Shown: in pieces, positions 43,159 to 51,568 of the stretch
Layout: each line of letters begins with the position of its first letter
How positions within the stretch are numbered: position 1 is the stretch's first letter
Source of the DNA: Spirochaeta isovalerica
GTDB taxonomy: Bacteria > Spirochaetota > Spirochaetia > DSM-2461
Reading direction: 5' to 3'
DNA: 64,000 nucleotides
Assembly: GCF_014207565.1 (NCBI RefSeq)
Contig: NZ_JACHGJ010000008.1
Location: 124,001-188,000 of the forward strand
The notes under the pieces: generated by a model
Told to the model about the DNA's origin: nothing
Database searches by the model: none
The model's input: only the letters and a program-made list of their open reading frames with translations
Program-made: the position numbers and the translations under genes

Positions 43159-43169
43159 TCTCATTTCCT

Positions 43170-43197
43170 TTGCAAGATCAACTTAAAAGACTATAAT
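43170..43197 (+). promoter_or_regulatory. Sigma-70 promoter of the NYN-LOTUS gene
   Basis: TTGCAA and a perfect TATAAT with a 16-nt spacer, 43 nt before the start codon. Confidence 0.6.
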
Positions 43198-43240
43198 TAG
43201 ATAACACTTTCAAACAAGGCAATTATCAAAGGAATAATAT

Positions 43241-44251
43241 ATGACAAGCAACATAGCTATACTCTGGGACCTGGAAAACGTAACTCCTTCCAGCTCCAAC
43301 ACTCTCTTTCTCGACGGGATGTCGGAATATGTGGAATCCATGGGATCCGTCGTCTGCTCTTACGCCTACGCCGACTGGAGCAAGCCGGGATTCCGGAGCC
43401 TGGGTCCCCAGCTCTCCTCCAGGAACTTTTACATGGTTCATATCCCCCGGGCCAGAAAAACCAAGAACAGCGCCGATATGCAGCTCGTATCCGATGCTCT
43501 TGACCTGCTCCGCTATTACAACAACATCGACACCTACGTTCTGATTACGGGAGACAGCGATTTCCGTCCCCTCCTCCTCTCCCTGAAGAAAACCGGTAAG
43601 AAAATCCATATCATCTGCGATATCAAAACAGCAGCCCAGGATCTTCTGATCATCGCCGACAGTTTCATTGACTACCGCGAAGTCCTGACCTCAGACGATT
43701 CGGACGATTCCGATGACGATGAAGTTCCCGAAGAAAAAGCCACGGAAGGTCAGATTAAAAAGAATAAGGAATACTGGTTCGAGCGCCTTGCCGAATCGGC
43801 CAGCCTTCTCCAGAGCGAAAATAAAACCTGCAATATGGGTACGGTGAAAATCAAGATGAAAATCCTCAACCGGGATTTCAAAGAGCAGTCTCTCGGATAC
43901 CGGCGGTGGAGCGCTTTCGTTTCCGCGGCCGTAAAAGCCGGTTACATCCGTCTGGAGGAAGAGGACAAGCAGACCAATATTCTGCCGGGTACCAAGTTCC
44001 GTAAAGATGTGGGATCTCTGCAGAGTGCCCTGCGCATTCTCATCGAGGAACTGAAAGATCTTGATAAGGGCAAAAAAGAAGCTCAGTTCCACCAGTACTC
44101 CATTCTGAACTCCCGTCTTCTCGACAAGGGGATAAACACCAAAAATCTCGGGTTCACCAAGTTCAAGAAATTCATTTCATCAGCCGAAGCGAGAGGTCTG
44201 GTCGAGACAAAGGTGGAAAACCTGGAGAGCTACGTCAAGCGTCAGATCTGA
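43241..44251 (+). CDS. NYN-domain nuclease with two OST-HTH/LOTUS-like domains
   Basis: 336 residues. The N-terminal NYN (PIN-like) domain has the expected acids: ILWDLENVTPSS, NSADMQLVSDALDLL and YVLITGDSDFRPLLLSL. A very acidic linker (SDDSDDSDDDEVPEE, about 148-162) follows. Two winged-helix LOTUS-like modules are then seen: one ending LGYRRWSAFVSAAVKAGYI, one ending LGFTKFKKFISSAEARGLV. LOTUS domains bind RNA (G-rich or G4 RNA in some studies), so this is probably a structured-RNA-targeted ribonuclease. Monocistronic, with its own promoter. The RNA target is unknown. Confidence 0.85.
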   Translation: MTSNIAILWDLENVTPSSSNTLFLDGMSEYVESMGSVVCSYAYADWSKPGFRSLGPQLSSRNFYMVHIPRARKTKNSADMQLVSDALDLLRYYNNIDTYVLITGDSDFRPLLLSLKKTGKKIHIICDIKTAAQDLLIIADSFIDYREVLTSDDSDDSDDDEVPEEKATEGQIKKNKEYWFERLAESASLLQSENKTCNMGTVKIKMKILNRDFKEQSLGYRRWSAFVSAAVKAGYIRLEEEDKQTNILPGTKFRKDVGSLQSALRILIEELKDLDKGKKEAQFHQYSILNSRLLDKGINTKNLGFTKFKKFISSAEARGLVETKVENLESYVKRQI

Positions 44252-44255
44252 GAAA

Positions 44256-44275
44256 GCAGCCGTTGCAGCGGCTGC
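44256..44275. terminator. Hairpin between convergent NYN and ABC genes
   Basis: GCAGCCG (44256-44262) and CGGCTGC (44269-44275) form a perfect 7-bp stem with loop TTGCAG. The minus strand continues TTTCTC, so it best serves the ABC operon; the plus side lacks a T-run. Confidence 0.55.
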
Positions 44276-44291
44276 CCGCCGCTCTGTACGG

Positions 44292-44999
44292 TCAGCTTAA
44301 AAGATCGTACAGACGTTTTTCGTATTCGCTGTACCGCTTAGTTCCCGGCTCTCTCTCAGGACGGGGTATATCTATGGTGAAAGCATCGGCCAGCCTTGCC
44401 GGTTTTTCTGTCAGAACATAGACTTTATCGGCCAGCCTTATGGCTTCGCCGATATCGTGAGTCACCATGACGGCGCTTCTTTTTTCTTTCTCCCAGACAT
44501 CGGTAAACTGATTGATAAGAGAGAGCTTTCTCTTCAAATCCAGCCCCTGGAAGGGCTCATCCATCAGAATCATATCGGAAGGATGGGCGAAAGCCCGGGC
44601 GATGGCAACCCGCTGCTTCATTCCTCCGCTCAGCTTGCCGGGGTACCAGGAGGCGTAATCGCTCAAACCGGTCATTTTCAGAACCCGCCGGCACAGAGCC
44701 TCCCGTTCCCTTTTATCGGAAATATCATCGAGAACGAAGTTCAGATTCCCTTCGACAGTCAGCCACGGCAGCAGACGCGGTTCCTGAAAAAGATAGGAGA
44801 ATCGTTTTCCTTCTATTCCCTCGATTGAACCCCTCCGGGGTGATACCGAGGAAGTCAGAACATTGAGAATTGTCGTCTTGCCGCATCCCGAAGGTCCGAG
44901 AACAACGGATATTTCCTTCTCCGGGAAATGGAGATCAAGCCCACCGAGAACTTTCAGATCTCCGAAGGAAACTGTCAGATCTTTTATATCGACTGTCAT
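44292..44999 (-). CDS. ABC transporter ATP-binding protein (nitrate/sulfonate/NMT1 family)
   Basis: About 235 residues from ATG 44999 (MTVDIKDLTVSFG). Walker A GPSGCGKTT, Q-loop YLFQEPRLLPWLTV, signature KLSGGMKQRVAIARAFA, Walker B MILMDEPFQGLD and switch VMVTHDIGEAIRLAD place it with SsuB/TauB/NrtD ATPases. The Q-loop sequence QEPRLLPWLTV is typical of that group. GGAGG lies upstream and the ATG overlaps the permease stop (ATGA); the open frame further upstream is rejected. Third gene of a binding protein-permease-ATPase operon. Substrate unknown. Confidence 0.88.
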   Translation of the reverse strand: MTVDIKDLTVSFGDLKVLGGLDLHFPEKEISVVLGPSGCGKTTILNVLTSSVSPRRGSIEGIEGKRFSYLFQEPRLLPWLTVEGNLNFVLDDISDKREREALCRRVLKMTGLSDYASWYPGKLSGGMKQRVAIARAFAHPSDMILMDEPFQGLDLKRKLSLINQFTDVWEKEKRSAVMVTHDIGEAIRLADKVYVLTEKPARLADAFTIDIPRPEREPGTKRYSEYEKRLYDLLS

Positions 45000-45739
45000 G
45001 CTCCCTTCCTCCAGGGCAGAAAACGGGCCGGCATCAGTAACAATGTTTCCGTCACGGCGCTGATGATTACAGCCGTTATGGTCCATGCGAACAGCACGGC
45101 CGTATCAAGCTGAATCTGGGCGAACTGCATACCCGTCCCGATCCCGAACCGGGGCATGCTGATGACCTCGGCGGCGATAACCGCTTTCCATGTGACACCG
45201 GCCGCTGTGGACAGTCCCGCCAGAAGATAGGGAATTAGAGAGGGAATATAAATTTGTAAAATTATCCGCCTTTTCGAGACTCTATATATTCTGGCCATTT
45301 CAAGAAGCTGGGGATCGACATGGCGGATCCCTTCGATAACATTACCGCTGATCAGGGGAAAAACAACGAGAAAACAGACGAATACCGGTACGTTTTCCGT
45401 GCTGAGCCAGATGATGGCCAGGAGTACGATAGAGAGAACCGGCACGGTTTTAATAACTGTGAGAAGAGGTTTTATTAAAGTGAAAAAGAAACGGTTTTCT
45501 CCGGCAGCGATCCCGACAACAAGAGCCAGTCCGGCGGAGAGAATAAACCCGAGGGCTCCCCTTTTTACCGTGTACAGAACATGGGAGAGAAAACTCTCCT
45601 CCCGCATCAGGTTTACCAGTGCGAAAAAAGCCTTTTCCGGAGAGGGGAGAATAATCTCCGCTCCCAGAACAAGCGAAACGATTTTCCAGAGAATGAGAAG
45701 TACAGCTACTGAAATAAAAGAGAGAAGCTTACTTTTCAA
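44996..45739 (-). CDS. ABC transporter permease (SsuC/TauC-like)
   Basis: About 247 residues, five to six predicted membrane helices (LLSFISVAVLLILWKIVSLVL first). The EAA loop LLEMARIYRVSKRRIILQIY and VTWKAVIAAEVI match BPD permeases of the nitrate/sulfonate/taurine family. No ATG is available at the start: TTG at 45739 (11 nt overlap with the upstream gene) and TTG at 45775 (47 nt overlap) are both possible, and neither has an ideal ribosome site. Operates with the flanking ATPase and binding protein in the inner membrane. Confidence 0.82.
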   Translation of the reverse strand: MKSKLLSFISVAVLLILWKIVSLVLGAEIILPSPEKAFFALVNLMREESFLSHVLYTVKRGALGFILSAGLALVVGIAAGENRFFFTLIKPLLTVIKTVPVLSIVLLAIIWLSTENVPVFVCFLVVFPLISGNVIEGIRHVDPQLLEMARIYRVSKRRIILQIYIPSLIPYLLAGLSTAAGVTWKAVIAAEVISMPRFGIGTGMQFAQIQLDTAVLFAWTITAVIISAVTETLLLMPARFLPWRKGA

Positions 45740-46712
45740 TGTAGTACAGGTCGTCTCCCGGAACAGAACCGCCAACAGTAGCGGGATCCATTTCGTATAA
45801 TATGCCGTAATATTGCGTCAGCATATCTCTGGCAGCCTCACCATCGGTGTATTTCAGATTCAAACGCGGTATGGCTTTTTCCGTGACATCCGCCGCCATG
45901 GTAAAACCGTTCTCGGTAACCAGCAGAGCGGCTTCGGAGGGGTTTTCTGTAACTCTTTTTATAGAATCCTGATAAGCCTTGAGGAAGCGCTCCACGAATA
46001 GGGGATAGCTTTCCAGGATTTCCTCTTTTACGACAAATACAGAAAGGGGATAGGATTCATCTGTCCCCTTCTGATCCATCCACCACTGCTGAAGATCGAT
46101 GACGATCTCCGCATCGCTCTTTTCGGTTATCATGGTGATATAAGGCTCGGGAAAAACAGCCGTATCGGCCAATCCGCCGATGACGGCCTTTGCCAGATCG
46201 GGTAATCCGTAACTGAAATCCATATAGAGGTCCTTATCGGCATCGATCCCCTCTCCCGTCAGAAGATAACGGGTCATAAAATCGGGAGTCGCGCCCTTGG
46301 CTCCGTTAAAGAGCGTTTTGCCGACCAGATCCGACGGTTTCCCGATAGACGGATCGCGGCTGACGATATAGAGATTTCCCATTCCGGTCACAGCCGCGAC
46401 TTTATATCCCGGAGCTTTGGCATGGAGAAGAGCCGGCATATTGGCGGGAAGAACAGCCATATCGATGCTCTTTTTAGCCAGATCGCCCATAAGGTTTTTC
46501 GGAGCCAGGGCAACCGAGTACTCGACCGAAACTCCCTCGCCGAAATCAGGTTGTTCATCAAAGAGATATATCATCCCTATACCTGTCGGACCGTTCAGAG
46601 CTGTCGCCTTGACGGTAAAGTTTTCGGGATACTCCTCCCGCGCCCCTTTAGCCGTCAGGGGAGAAATAATCAGTGATATAAGTATAAACAGAGTCAGTGT
46701 ATTTTTATTCAT
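45729..46712 (-). CDS. ABC transporter substrate-binding protein (NMT1/THI5-like)
   Basis: 327 residues with a signal peptide (TLTLFILISLIISPLTAKG; no lipobox Cys). The mature part is a periplasmic binding domain of the NMT1/SsuA type: ALNGPTGIGMIYLFDEQPD, SIDMAVLPANMPALLHAK, KTLFNGAKGATPDFMTRYLL and AVFPEPYITMITEKSD. Such proteins bind sulfonates, nitrate, pyrimidine thiamine precursors or other small organics; the ligand here cannot be read from sequence. First gene of the operon, with a good promoter and GGTAGGA before the ATG. Confidence 0.86.
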   Translation of the reverse strand: MNKNTLTLFILISLIISPLTAKGAREEYPENFTVKATALNGPTGIGMIYLFDEQPDFGEGVSVEYSVALAPKNLMGDLAKKSIDMAVLPANMPALLHAKAPGYKVAAVTGMGNLYIVSRDPSIGKPSDLVGKTLFNGAKGATPDFMTRYLLTGEGIDADKDLYMDFSYGLPDLAKAVIGGLADTAVFPEPYITMITEKSDAEIVIDLQQWWMDQKGTDESYPLSVFVVKEEILESYPLFVERFLKAYQDSIKRVTENPSEAALLVTENGFTMAADVTEKAIPRLNLKYTDGEAARDMLTQYYGILYEMDPATVGGSVPGDDLYYIEK

Positions 46713-46735
46713 TTTCCTACCTTTCCTATGCCAAC

Positions 46736-46764
46736 AGAATAGGTTTTGTCGCTTCTAAAGTCAA
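46736..46764 (-). promoter_or_regulatory. Sigma-70 promoter of the NMT1-type ABC operon
   Basis: Minus strand TTGACT (46759-46764) and TATTCT (46736-46741), 17-nt spacer, 24 nt before the ATG. Confidence 0.7.
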
Positions 46765-46777
46765 CGGTACATGCGCC

Positions 46778-46806
46778 TTGAGTTATTCCTGATTTCACAA
46801 TATTAT
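46778..46806 (+). promoter_or_regulatory. Sigma-70 promoter of the ppiC operon
   Basis: TTGAGT (46778-46783) and TATTAT (46801-46806), 17-nt spacer, 36 nt before the ATG. Confidence 0.65.
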
Positions 46807-46841
46807 GGAAATGAAATTCCCCTCTAACAAGGAGCAGAATC

Positions 46842-47120
46842 ATGGAATGGAGAGCCAGTCATATTCTGGTTAAAGACAGGGCTCTGGCCCAGAACATACT
46901 GCAGCGTCTGAAAAAGGGCGGAGACTTCCGCGCCCTTGCGAAGGAATTTTCCACCTGCCCGAGCAAATCCAAAGGAGGAGATCTGGGATGGTTCGGACCG
47001 GGACAGATGGTTCCCCCTTTTGAAAAAGCTGTGGTCAAGCTATCTCAGGGCCGCATCAGCGATATTGTCCAGACTCAGTTCGGGTTCCATATCATAAAGA
47101 AAACGGGCCAGAGAGGCTGA
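46842..47120 (+). CDS. ppiC: Parvulin-type peptidyl-prolyl isomerase (stand-alone, PpiC-like)
   Basis: A 92-residue single parvulin domain: RASHILVKDRALAQNIL, GGDFRALAKEFSTCPSKSKG, GDLGWFGPGQMVPPFEKAV and QFGFHIIKKTGQRG. It has no signal peptide, so it is a cytoplasmic isomerase of the E. coli PpiC/Par10 type. AAGGAG precedes the ATG. Its TGA overlaps the next ATG by one base (TGATG), tying it to the DHH phosphoesterase. Confidence 0.92.
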   Translation: MEWRASHILVKDRALAQNILQRLKKGGDFRALAKEFSTCPSKSKGGDLGWFGPGQMVPPFEKAVVKLSQGRISDIVQTQFGFHIIKKTGQRG

Positions 47121-48181
47121 TGCCCCCCTTTGACGATCCTTTAATCCTGATTTCGGGAAACCGTTCGGGAGACCTCGACTCTCTGATAACCTCCTATGTC
47201 AAAGCGGAACTCCTGTCGGCGGCCGGGCAGAGAGGAGAGTTTGCCGTTCTGCGTTATTTTCCGGAAGAGAAATGGAAGCTCCACCGCGACGCCCGCTATC
47301 TCATTGAGCAATGCGGCGGCAACCCCGACATATTCACCGGAGCCGATCAGGCGGCGGCAGCGGCGGCCCATAGACCTGTGAAGATTTATCTCACCGATCA
47401 CAATCAGCCCGAACAGGAAATTCTTCCCTACAGTGAGAATATAGTCGAAATAACGGACCACCACAGAATCTCCGGGAACATGCCGCAGAAAGCCGTGAAA
47501 CGGATCGAAAATACCGGCTCCTGTTCGACTCTTCTGGCGGAAGAGCTCTTTCATGCTCTAGCGGAGAAGCCCGGGCTTTTCAGCCGGGAAAAAATAATAT
47601 CTCTCAGTGAAATGCTCTATTTCACCATCCGTATGGACACGGACCATTTGACTGATGAGAAGCAGTATAACCTGAATAAAGACAGAGGGATTCTGGAGAA
47701 GCTGAAAAAAAACGTAAAAAAAGAAGAAGGCTTTCTCCTGGAACTGCATAATAAAAAAGAGGATTTCAGCGGCTTTGCCATAGATGACTATCTTGAAAAG
47801 GACTACAAGTTCTGGACTTTACCATCCCTCACCTATGGAATGAGTACCATTCACTGTGATATCGATACTTTTTTCGAGCTGTTGAAAGCCGACCAGAGCG
47901 CTGTCGGCTCATTTATGAAAAAGAGAAATCTCCCTGTTCTTTTTCTGATGCATTTTAACAAAGAGCCGATACTTAAAAGAGAATTGACGGTCATCTGTCA
48001 GGATCCCTGCCCTTTCAGAGAGAAACTGATCGATGGGCTGGCATCGTCCGGGCTATTTATCCCCCGGGAACTTCCGGAGAAAGGTCTTATGAGATTTTAT
48101 CAAAAGGATCCACACTTTTCCCGGAAAAAGATCCAGCCTTTTCTCGATGACTTGCTTATTAAACTTACTGAGGATAACTAA
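47120..48181 (+). CDS. DHH-family phosphoesterase, PPX1/prune/family II pyrophosphatase-like
   Basis: 353 residues. Metal motifs of the DHH superfamily are in order: GNRSGDLDSLITSYVKAE, YLTDHNQPEQEI, ENIVEITDHHRISG (the DHH motif), GSCSTLLAEELFHAL and the Asp in YFTIRMDTDHLTDE. A DHHA2-type C-terminal domain follows. The arrangement is closest to eukaryote-like exopolyphosphatase PPX1/prune and class II PPases, so polyphosphate or pyrophosphate hydrolysis is likely; pyrophosphate matters here because the cell uses PPi-PFK. Overlaps ppiC by 1 nt; the lipoprotein follows without a gap. Confidence 0.83.
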   Translation: MPPFDDPLILISGNRSGDLDSLITSYVKAELLSAAGQRGEFAVLRYFPEEKWKLHRDARYLIEQCGGNPDIFTGADQAAAAAAHRPVKIYLTDHNQPEQEILPYSENIVEITDHHRISGNMPQKAVKRIENTGSCSTLLAEELFHALAEKPGLFSREKIISLSEMLYFTIRMDTDHLTDEKQYNLNKDRGILEKLKKNVKKEEGFLLELHNKKEDFSGFAIDDYLEKDYKFWTLPSLTYGMSTIHCDIDTFFELLKADQSAVGSFMKKRNLPVLFLMHFNKEPILKRELTVICQDPCPFREKLIDGLASSGLFIPRELPEKGLMRFYQKDPHFSRKKIQPFLDDLLIKLTEDN

Positions 48182-49180
48182 ATGAAACATGTTTTAAAAT
48201 TATCTCTTGCCGCTTTTTTCGCCGCAATGATTTTATCCTGCGCCACAACAAACAAACCGCCGGAGTTCTCCCCTTTCAGATTGGCATCTTTTGCTGTTTT
48301 CGACAGCGAAGAGACACTCATACAGCAAGTGGATATCACCTATTCGGAGGCAGATAAACCGGCGTCCATTGTCATGACTGACAGCGAGGGGAACGAAGTC
48401 GGCCTCAGATTGATAAGCTACAGCGAAACCGGAAAAGTTTCTTCCATTGAAAACAGCGGGGCTTATACAGCTTACAGCCTGAGCCGATACAATTATGACG
48501 AATCGGATTATCTCGTTTCCATTGTCACAAGCGATAAAGAGGGAAAGGTTCTCAACCGGGCCGATTATACAAACGATTCCAGGGGCAATCCCGTTGAATG
48601 GATTTCCAGTACCGGCAGAGCATCACAGGACATTCATTTTCTCGTTGAGTATGACGATAAGGACCGTGTTGTCAAAACAACGGAAGTCGATCCGTCGGGA
48701 GAACCGATTTACTACAGCATTTCGGAATACGACGAAGAGGGAAATGAACTTTCCTATACCATCTACAGCCCGGAAGGATTAATCGATCAGCAGCTGATTA
48801 ACACCTACGCAGAAGGTTTTCTGGTTCAGAGCGATATTCTTGACGAAAAAGGAACGGTTCTCTACAGCACGGTTTACGAGCTGAACGACCGGGGGCAACC
48901 GGTTCTTATAAGCAATTACAACCAGTACGGAGACCGCAGCGACTATACCGAAGTCCTTTATGATGAACAGGGTAATGAAAGGGAAAGAGCCGTCTATAAC
49001 TATGAAAACGATCTCACTGAGAAAACAGTCAAAGAGTACGATGAGCAGGGCAACAATATAAGCCTTATCATCAGCGGCCCCGACGGAACAATATACTCGG
49101 CGACAAGAAACTCCTTTGAAGAAAAGCCTCTTGCCATGGCCGAAGAGGAGTTCAACTCACTGGTTTTCCGCCTCCGTTAA
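48182..49180 (+). CDS. YD-repeat-like lipoprotein, unknown function
   Basis: 332 residues. The signal peptide ends in a lipobox (LAAFFAAMILSCATTNK), so it is a membrane-anchored extracytoplasmic protein. The body is a run of about ten beta-hairpin repeats of 20-25 residues of the form Y(D/N)(E/S)xGNxxSxxxxxxxG, e.g. EYDEEGNELSYTIYSPEG and EYDEQGNNISLIISGPDG, related to YD/RHS-type repeats. Starts directly after the phosphoesterase stop and is clearly in the same operon, an odd partner for two cytoplasmic enzymes. Its end overlaps the end of the chemoreceptor gene on the other strand. Confidence 0.75.
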   Translation: MKHVLKLSLAAFFAAMILSCATTNKPPEFSPFRLASFAVFDSEETLIQQVDITYSEADKPASIVMTDSEGNEVGLRLISYSETGKVSSIENSGAYTAYSLSRYNYDESDYLVSIVTSDKEGKVLNRADYTNDSRGNPVEWISSTGRASQDIHFLVEYDDKDRVVKTTEVDPSGEPIYYSISEYDEEGNELSYTIYSPEGLIDQQLINTYAEGFLVQSDILDEKGTVLYSTVYELNDRGQPVLISNYNQYGDRSDYTEVLYDEQGNERERAVYNYENDLTEKTVKEYDEQGNNISLIISGPDGTIYSATRNSFEEKPLAMAEEEFNSLVFRLR

Positions 49181-51483
49181 AACTGATCGAAATCGTTATC
49201 GTCCAGAGAAATGACTTCCGAAGGATTAACCGGTTTTATTCCCGTCGAGAACGAACCTTCCGGCGGTTTGGTGAAGAACCTTTTTTCTTCGGAAAGCTTT
49301 TCCTCTTTATTTGATGCCGGTTTGTTAAAACCCGTTTTTTCTCCGCTTTTCAAAGACGAATCAGAGGGCTTTCTTTCCAGGAATGCCTTTTTGTATCCCG
49401 TCCGTCCAGCCGGCCGGCCGGGAAGGGCTTTCGCATGTTCATCTTTTTCCAGTTTGAAACGGTCAACCAGACCTTTGAGCTGAAGGCTCTGACTGGAAAG
49501 CTCTTCCGATGCGGAAGCGGTTTCTTCCGCATTACCCGTATTTTCCTGAGTGATCTTGTCAATCTGATCCAGCCCCCCGGTTGCCTGGGAAATACCATCA
49601 TCCTGGTTTCTGCTGGCGGCGGCTATCTCCTCGAGAATTTCCGATACCCGTCGGGAGCCCTCAACGATTTCCCGAAGCTGTTCCGCTGATTTCTGCACCG
49701 CCGCATATCCATTTTGTATATTCCCGATTGACTCCTCAACCATATCGGAAGTTTCCCTGGCAGCCTGGGCGCTCTTCACTGCAAGATTCCGCACCTCATC
49801 GGCCACGACGGCAAACCCTTTCCCGTATTTCCCGGCCCTGGCCGCTTCCACATTGGCATTGAGGGCGAGAAGATTTATCTGAAAGGCGATATCGTCGATA
49901 ACTTTGACGATTTTCTTTGTCTCATCAGCCCCGCTGTTGATTTTCTCCATAAGGGACACGACACCGGTCATGCTCTCATTCCCTTTTTCCGCATCCATGG
50001 TGGCCTTTTCAGAAATGCTCTTCGCCTGGGAAGCGTTATCGGCATTCTGAGCAGCCTGACCGGAAATCTGATTGACCATGACTGAAACCTCTTCTGTGCT
50101 GCTGGCCTGAGTCGCCGCCCCTTCGGACAGGCTCTGGCTGGCCTGGGCAATCTGCTCGGCTCCGGAGGAAATCTGATCCACAGCCGCAACGACCTGTCCG
50201 ATCAGCTCATTGAGATCTTTTTTCATTTTTCTGAGAGACAAACCCAGACCATCCTGATCGGATAAGGTCGTCACTTCCGCTGTAAGATCTCCTTCGGCGA
50301 AGTGTTCGACGACCATAGCCTTGTCCCGGAATCCCTGGAGAACCCGCCGGAGCGATTCCGCCAGTTCCCCGATTTGATCTTTCTGATCGATATCCAGAGA
50401 GGCTTTCAGATCTCCTGTTGCCACCTGATCGGCAAAAACGACGCATTTAATTATCGGCCTGAGCAAAGATAAAGTCAGTATGACAGCCGTCACAATCGCG
50501 ACGATTACGATTATCAGACTGCTGATTAACAATGTCCGGGATCCGGCTTCAGCTGCATCGAGCATGGCGTCTTCCGTTAAAATGCTGGAGGAGACCGTAT
50601 CCACCATTTGATGGAAGTGATCCTGAACCTGAACAAGGGCGCTGTGCGTCTCGGTGGCAAAAATCTCCCTCGACCGGTTCTGCTTGATCATCTCACTGTC
50701 ATGCCAGTCAATCAACTGATTCAAATAGTTGAGAGTCGCTGTCATATCTTCCTCGAGATCCTCGTGAAAGTAGGATAAAGCCTCTTCCTTCTCCCCTTCC
50801 TGAAGATATTGCTCTATGACAGAAGCCCCTTTATGAACCGCTTCATGGGAACTCACGAGACGGGAGATAATGGAGCTTATATGACTATTTTCCGTCGATA
50901 GCTTCCTGACCGCATCCGATGCGTGCCAGATTCCGAGAGCACATTTTTCAGGATCCATCTGTACGGGATTTTCGGTCATCCGGTCATCAGTGATGTAATC
51001 CAGGAGATTGAGTTTCCAGCTGATGTGGTCGAGCTTGCGTTCTCTGAGGTAATTTCCCATTTCAGGATCGACGATCCTGTGAGTCTGTTCAATTTTCAAA
51101 ACACTGTTGTGGAGATCGTCGTGATATGTCTCCAGAGATGTGAGAATGGGAGTCAGGGTCGGGACCAGAAGCTCGGCATCCTGTCTCTCCTGGCTGTTCA
51201 GCCATTGGCCGAATCGGCAATTATCGGGATTGGTTTCGACCGACTCGATGGTTCCCCTATTGTCATTGACATAGAGAGACAGAGCCCCCTGCCAATTGAG
51301 ATGATCGACCTCTTTCTGAATGATCTCCGACTTCAGTTTATTGCCACCGATAACCTGACCTGCATCTTTGACTATCTGCTGAATGAGAAGAATGGATACA
51401 AGGCTCGAGCCGATCAGCATAAGGATAATGGAACCAAAACCGATTGCAAACTTACGCTGAACCTTCACATCTTTCCAGGCCAT
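49177..51483 (-). CDS. Methyl-accepting chemotaxis protein with two tandem periplasmic CZB domains
   Basis: 768 residues. TM1 (about 12-35), a 270-residue periplasmic part, TM2 (about 308-331), HAMP (VFADQVATGDLKASLD), then a signalling hairpin with VKVIDDIAFQINLLALNANVEAARAG. The periplasmic part contains two chemoreceptor zinc-binding modules: H61, W64, C89, W94, H121, H125, and H153, W156, C181, W186, H203, H207. CZB domains usually occur singly and in the cytoplasm, where they sense zinc or hypochlorite. A 70-residue basic tail follows the signalling domain. GGAGG precedes the ATG. Confidence 0.9.
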   Translation of the reverse strand: MAWKDVKVQRKFAIGFGSIILMLIGSSLVSILLIQQIVKDAGQVIGGNKLKSEIIQKEVDHLNWQGALSLYVNDNRGTIESVETNPDNCRFGQWLNSQERQDAELLVPTLTPILTSLETYHDDLHNSVLKIEQTHRIVDPEMGNYLRERKLDHISWKLNLLDYITDDRMTENPVQMDPEKCALGIWHASDAVRKLSTENSHISSIISRLVSSHEAVHKGASVIEQYLQEGEKEEALSYFHEDLEEDMTATLNYLNQLIDWHDSEMIKQNRSREIFATETHSALVQVQDHFHQMVDTVSSSILTEDAMLDAAEAGSRTLLISSLIIVIVAIVTAVILTLSLLRPIIKCVVFADQVATGDLKASLDIDQKDQIGELAESLRRVLQGFRDKAMVVEHFAEGDLTAEVTTLSDQDGLGLSLRKMKKDLNELIGQVVAAVDQISSGAEQIAQASQSLSEGAATQASSTEEVSVMVNQISGQAAQNADNASQAKSISEKATMDAEKGNESMTGVVSLMEKINSGADETKKIVKVIDDIAFQINLLALNANVEAARAGKYGKGFAVVADEVRNLAVKSAQAARETSDMVEESIGNIQNGYAAVQKSAEQLREIVEGSRRVSEILEEIAAASRNQDDGISQATGGLDQIDKITQENTGNAEETASASEELSSQSLQLKGLVDRFKLEKDEHAKALPGRPAGRTGYKKAFLERKPSDSSLKSGEKTGFNKPASNKEEKLSEEKRFFTKPPEGSFSTGIKPVNPSEVISLDDNDFDQF

Positions 51484-51521
51484 ATTAATCCTCCGGATAC
51501 AGTATTGATACTATTTAAGTA

Positions 51522-51527
51522 ATTATA
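51522..51527 (-). promoter_or_regulatory. -10 box upstream of the chemoreceptor gene
   Basis: Minus strand TATAAT about 38 nt before the ATG; no clear -35. No sigma-28 motif is seen. The 51484-51568 gap shows no hairpin terminator for the CheA operon direction, so read-through from CheA into the receptor gene is possible. Confidence 0.4.
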
Positions 51528-51568
51528 AGAGAATCAATTTAATTTTGCACAAATAATGACAGAAAAGA

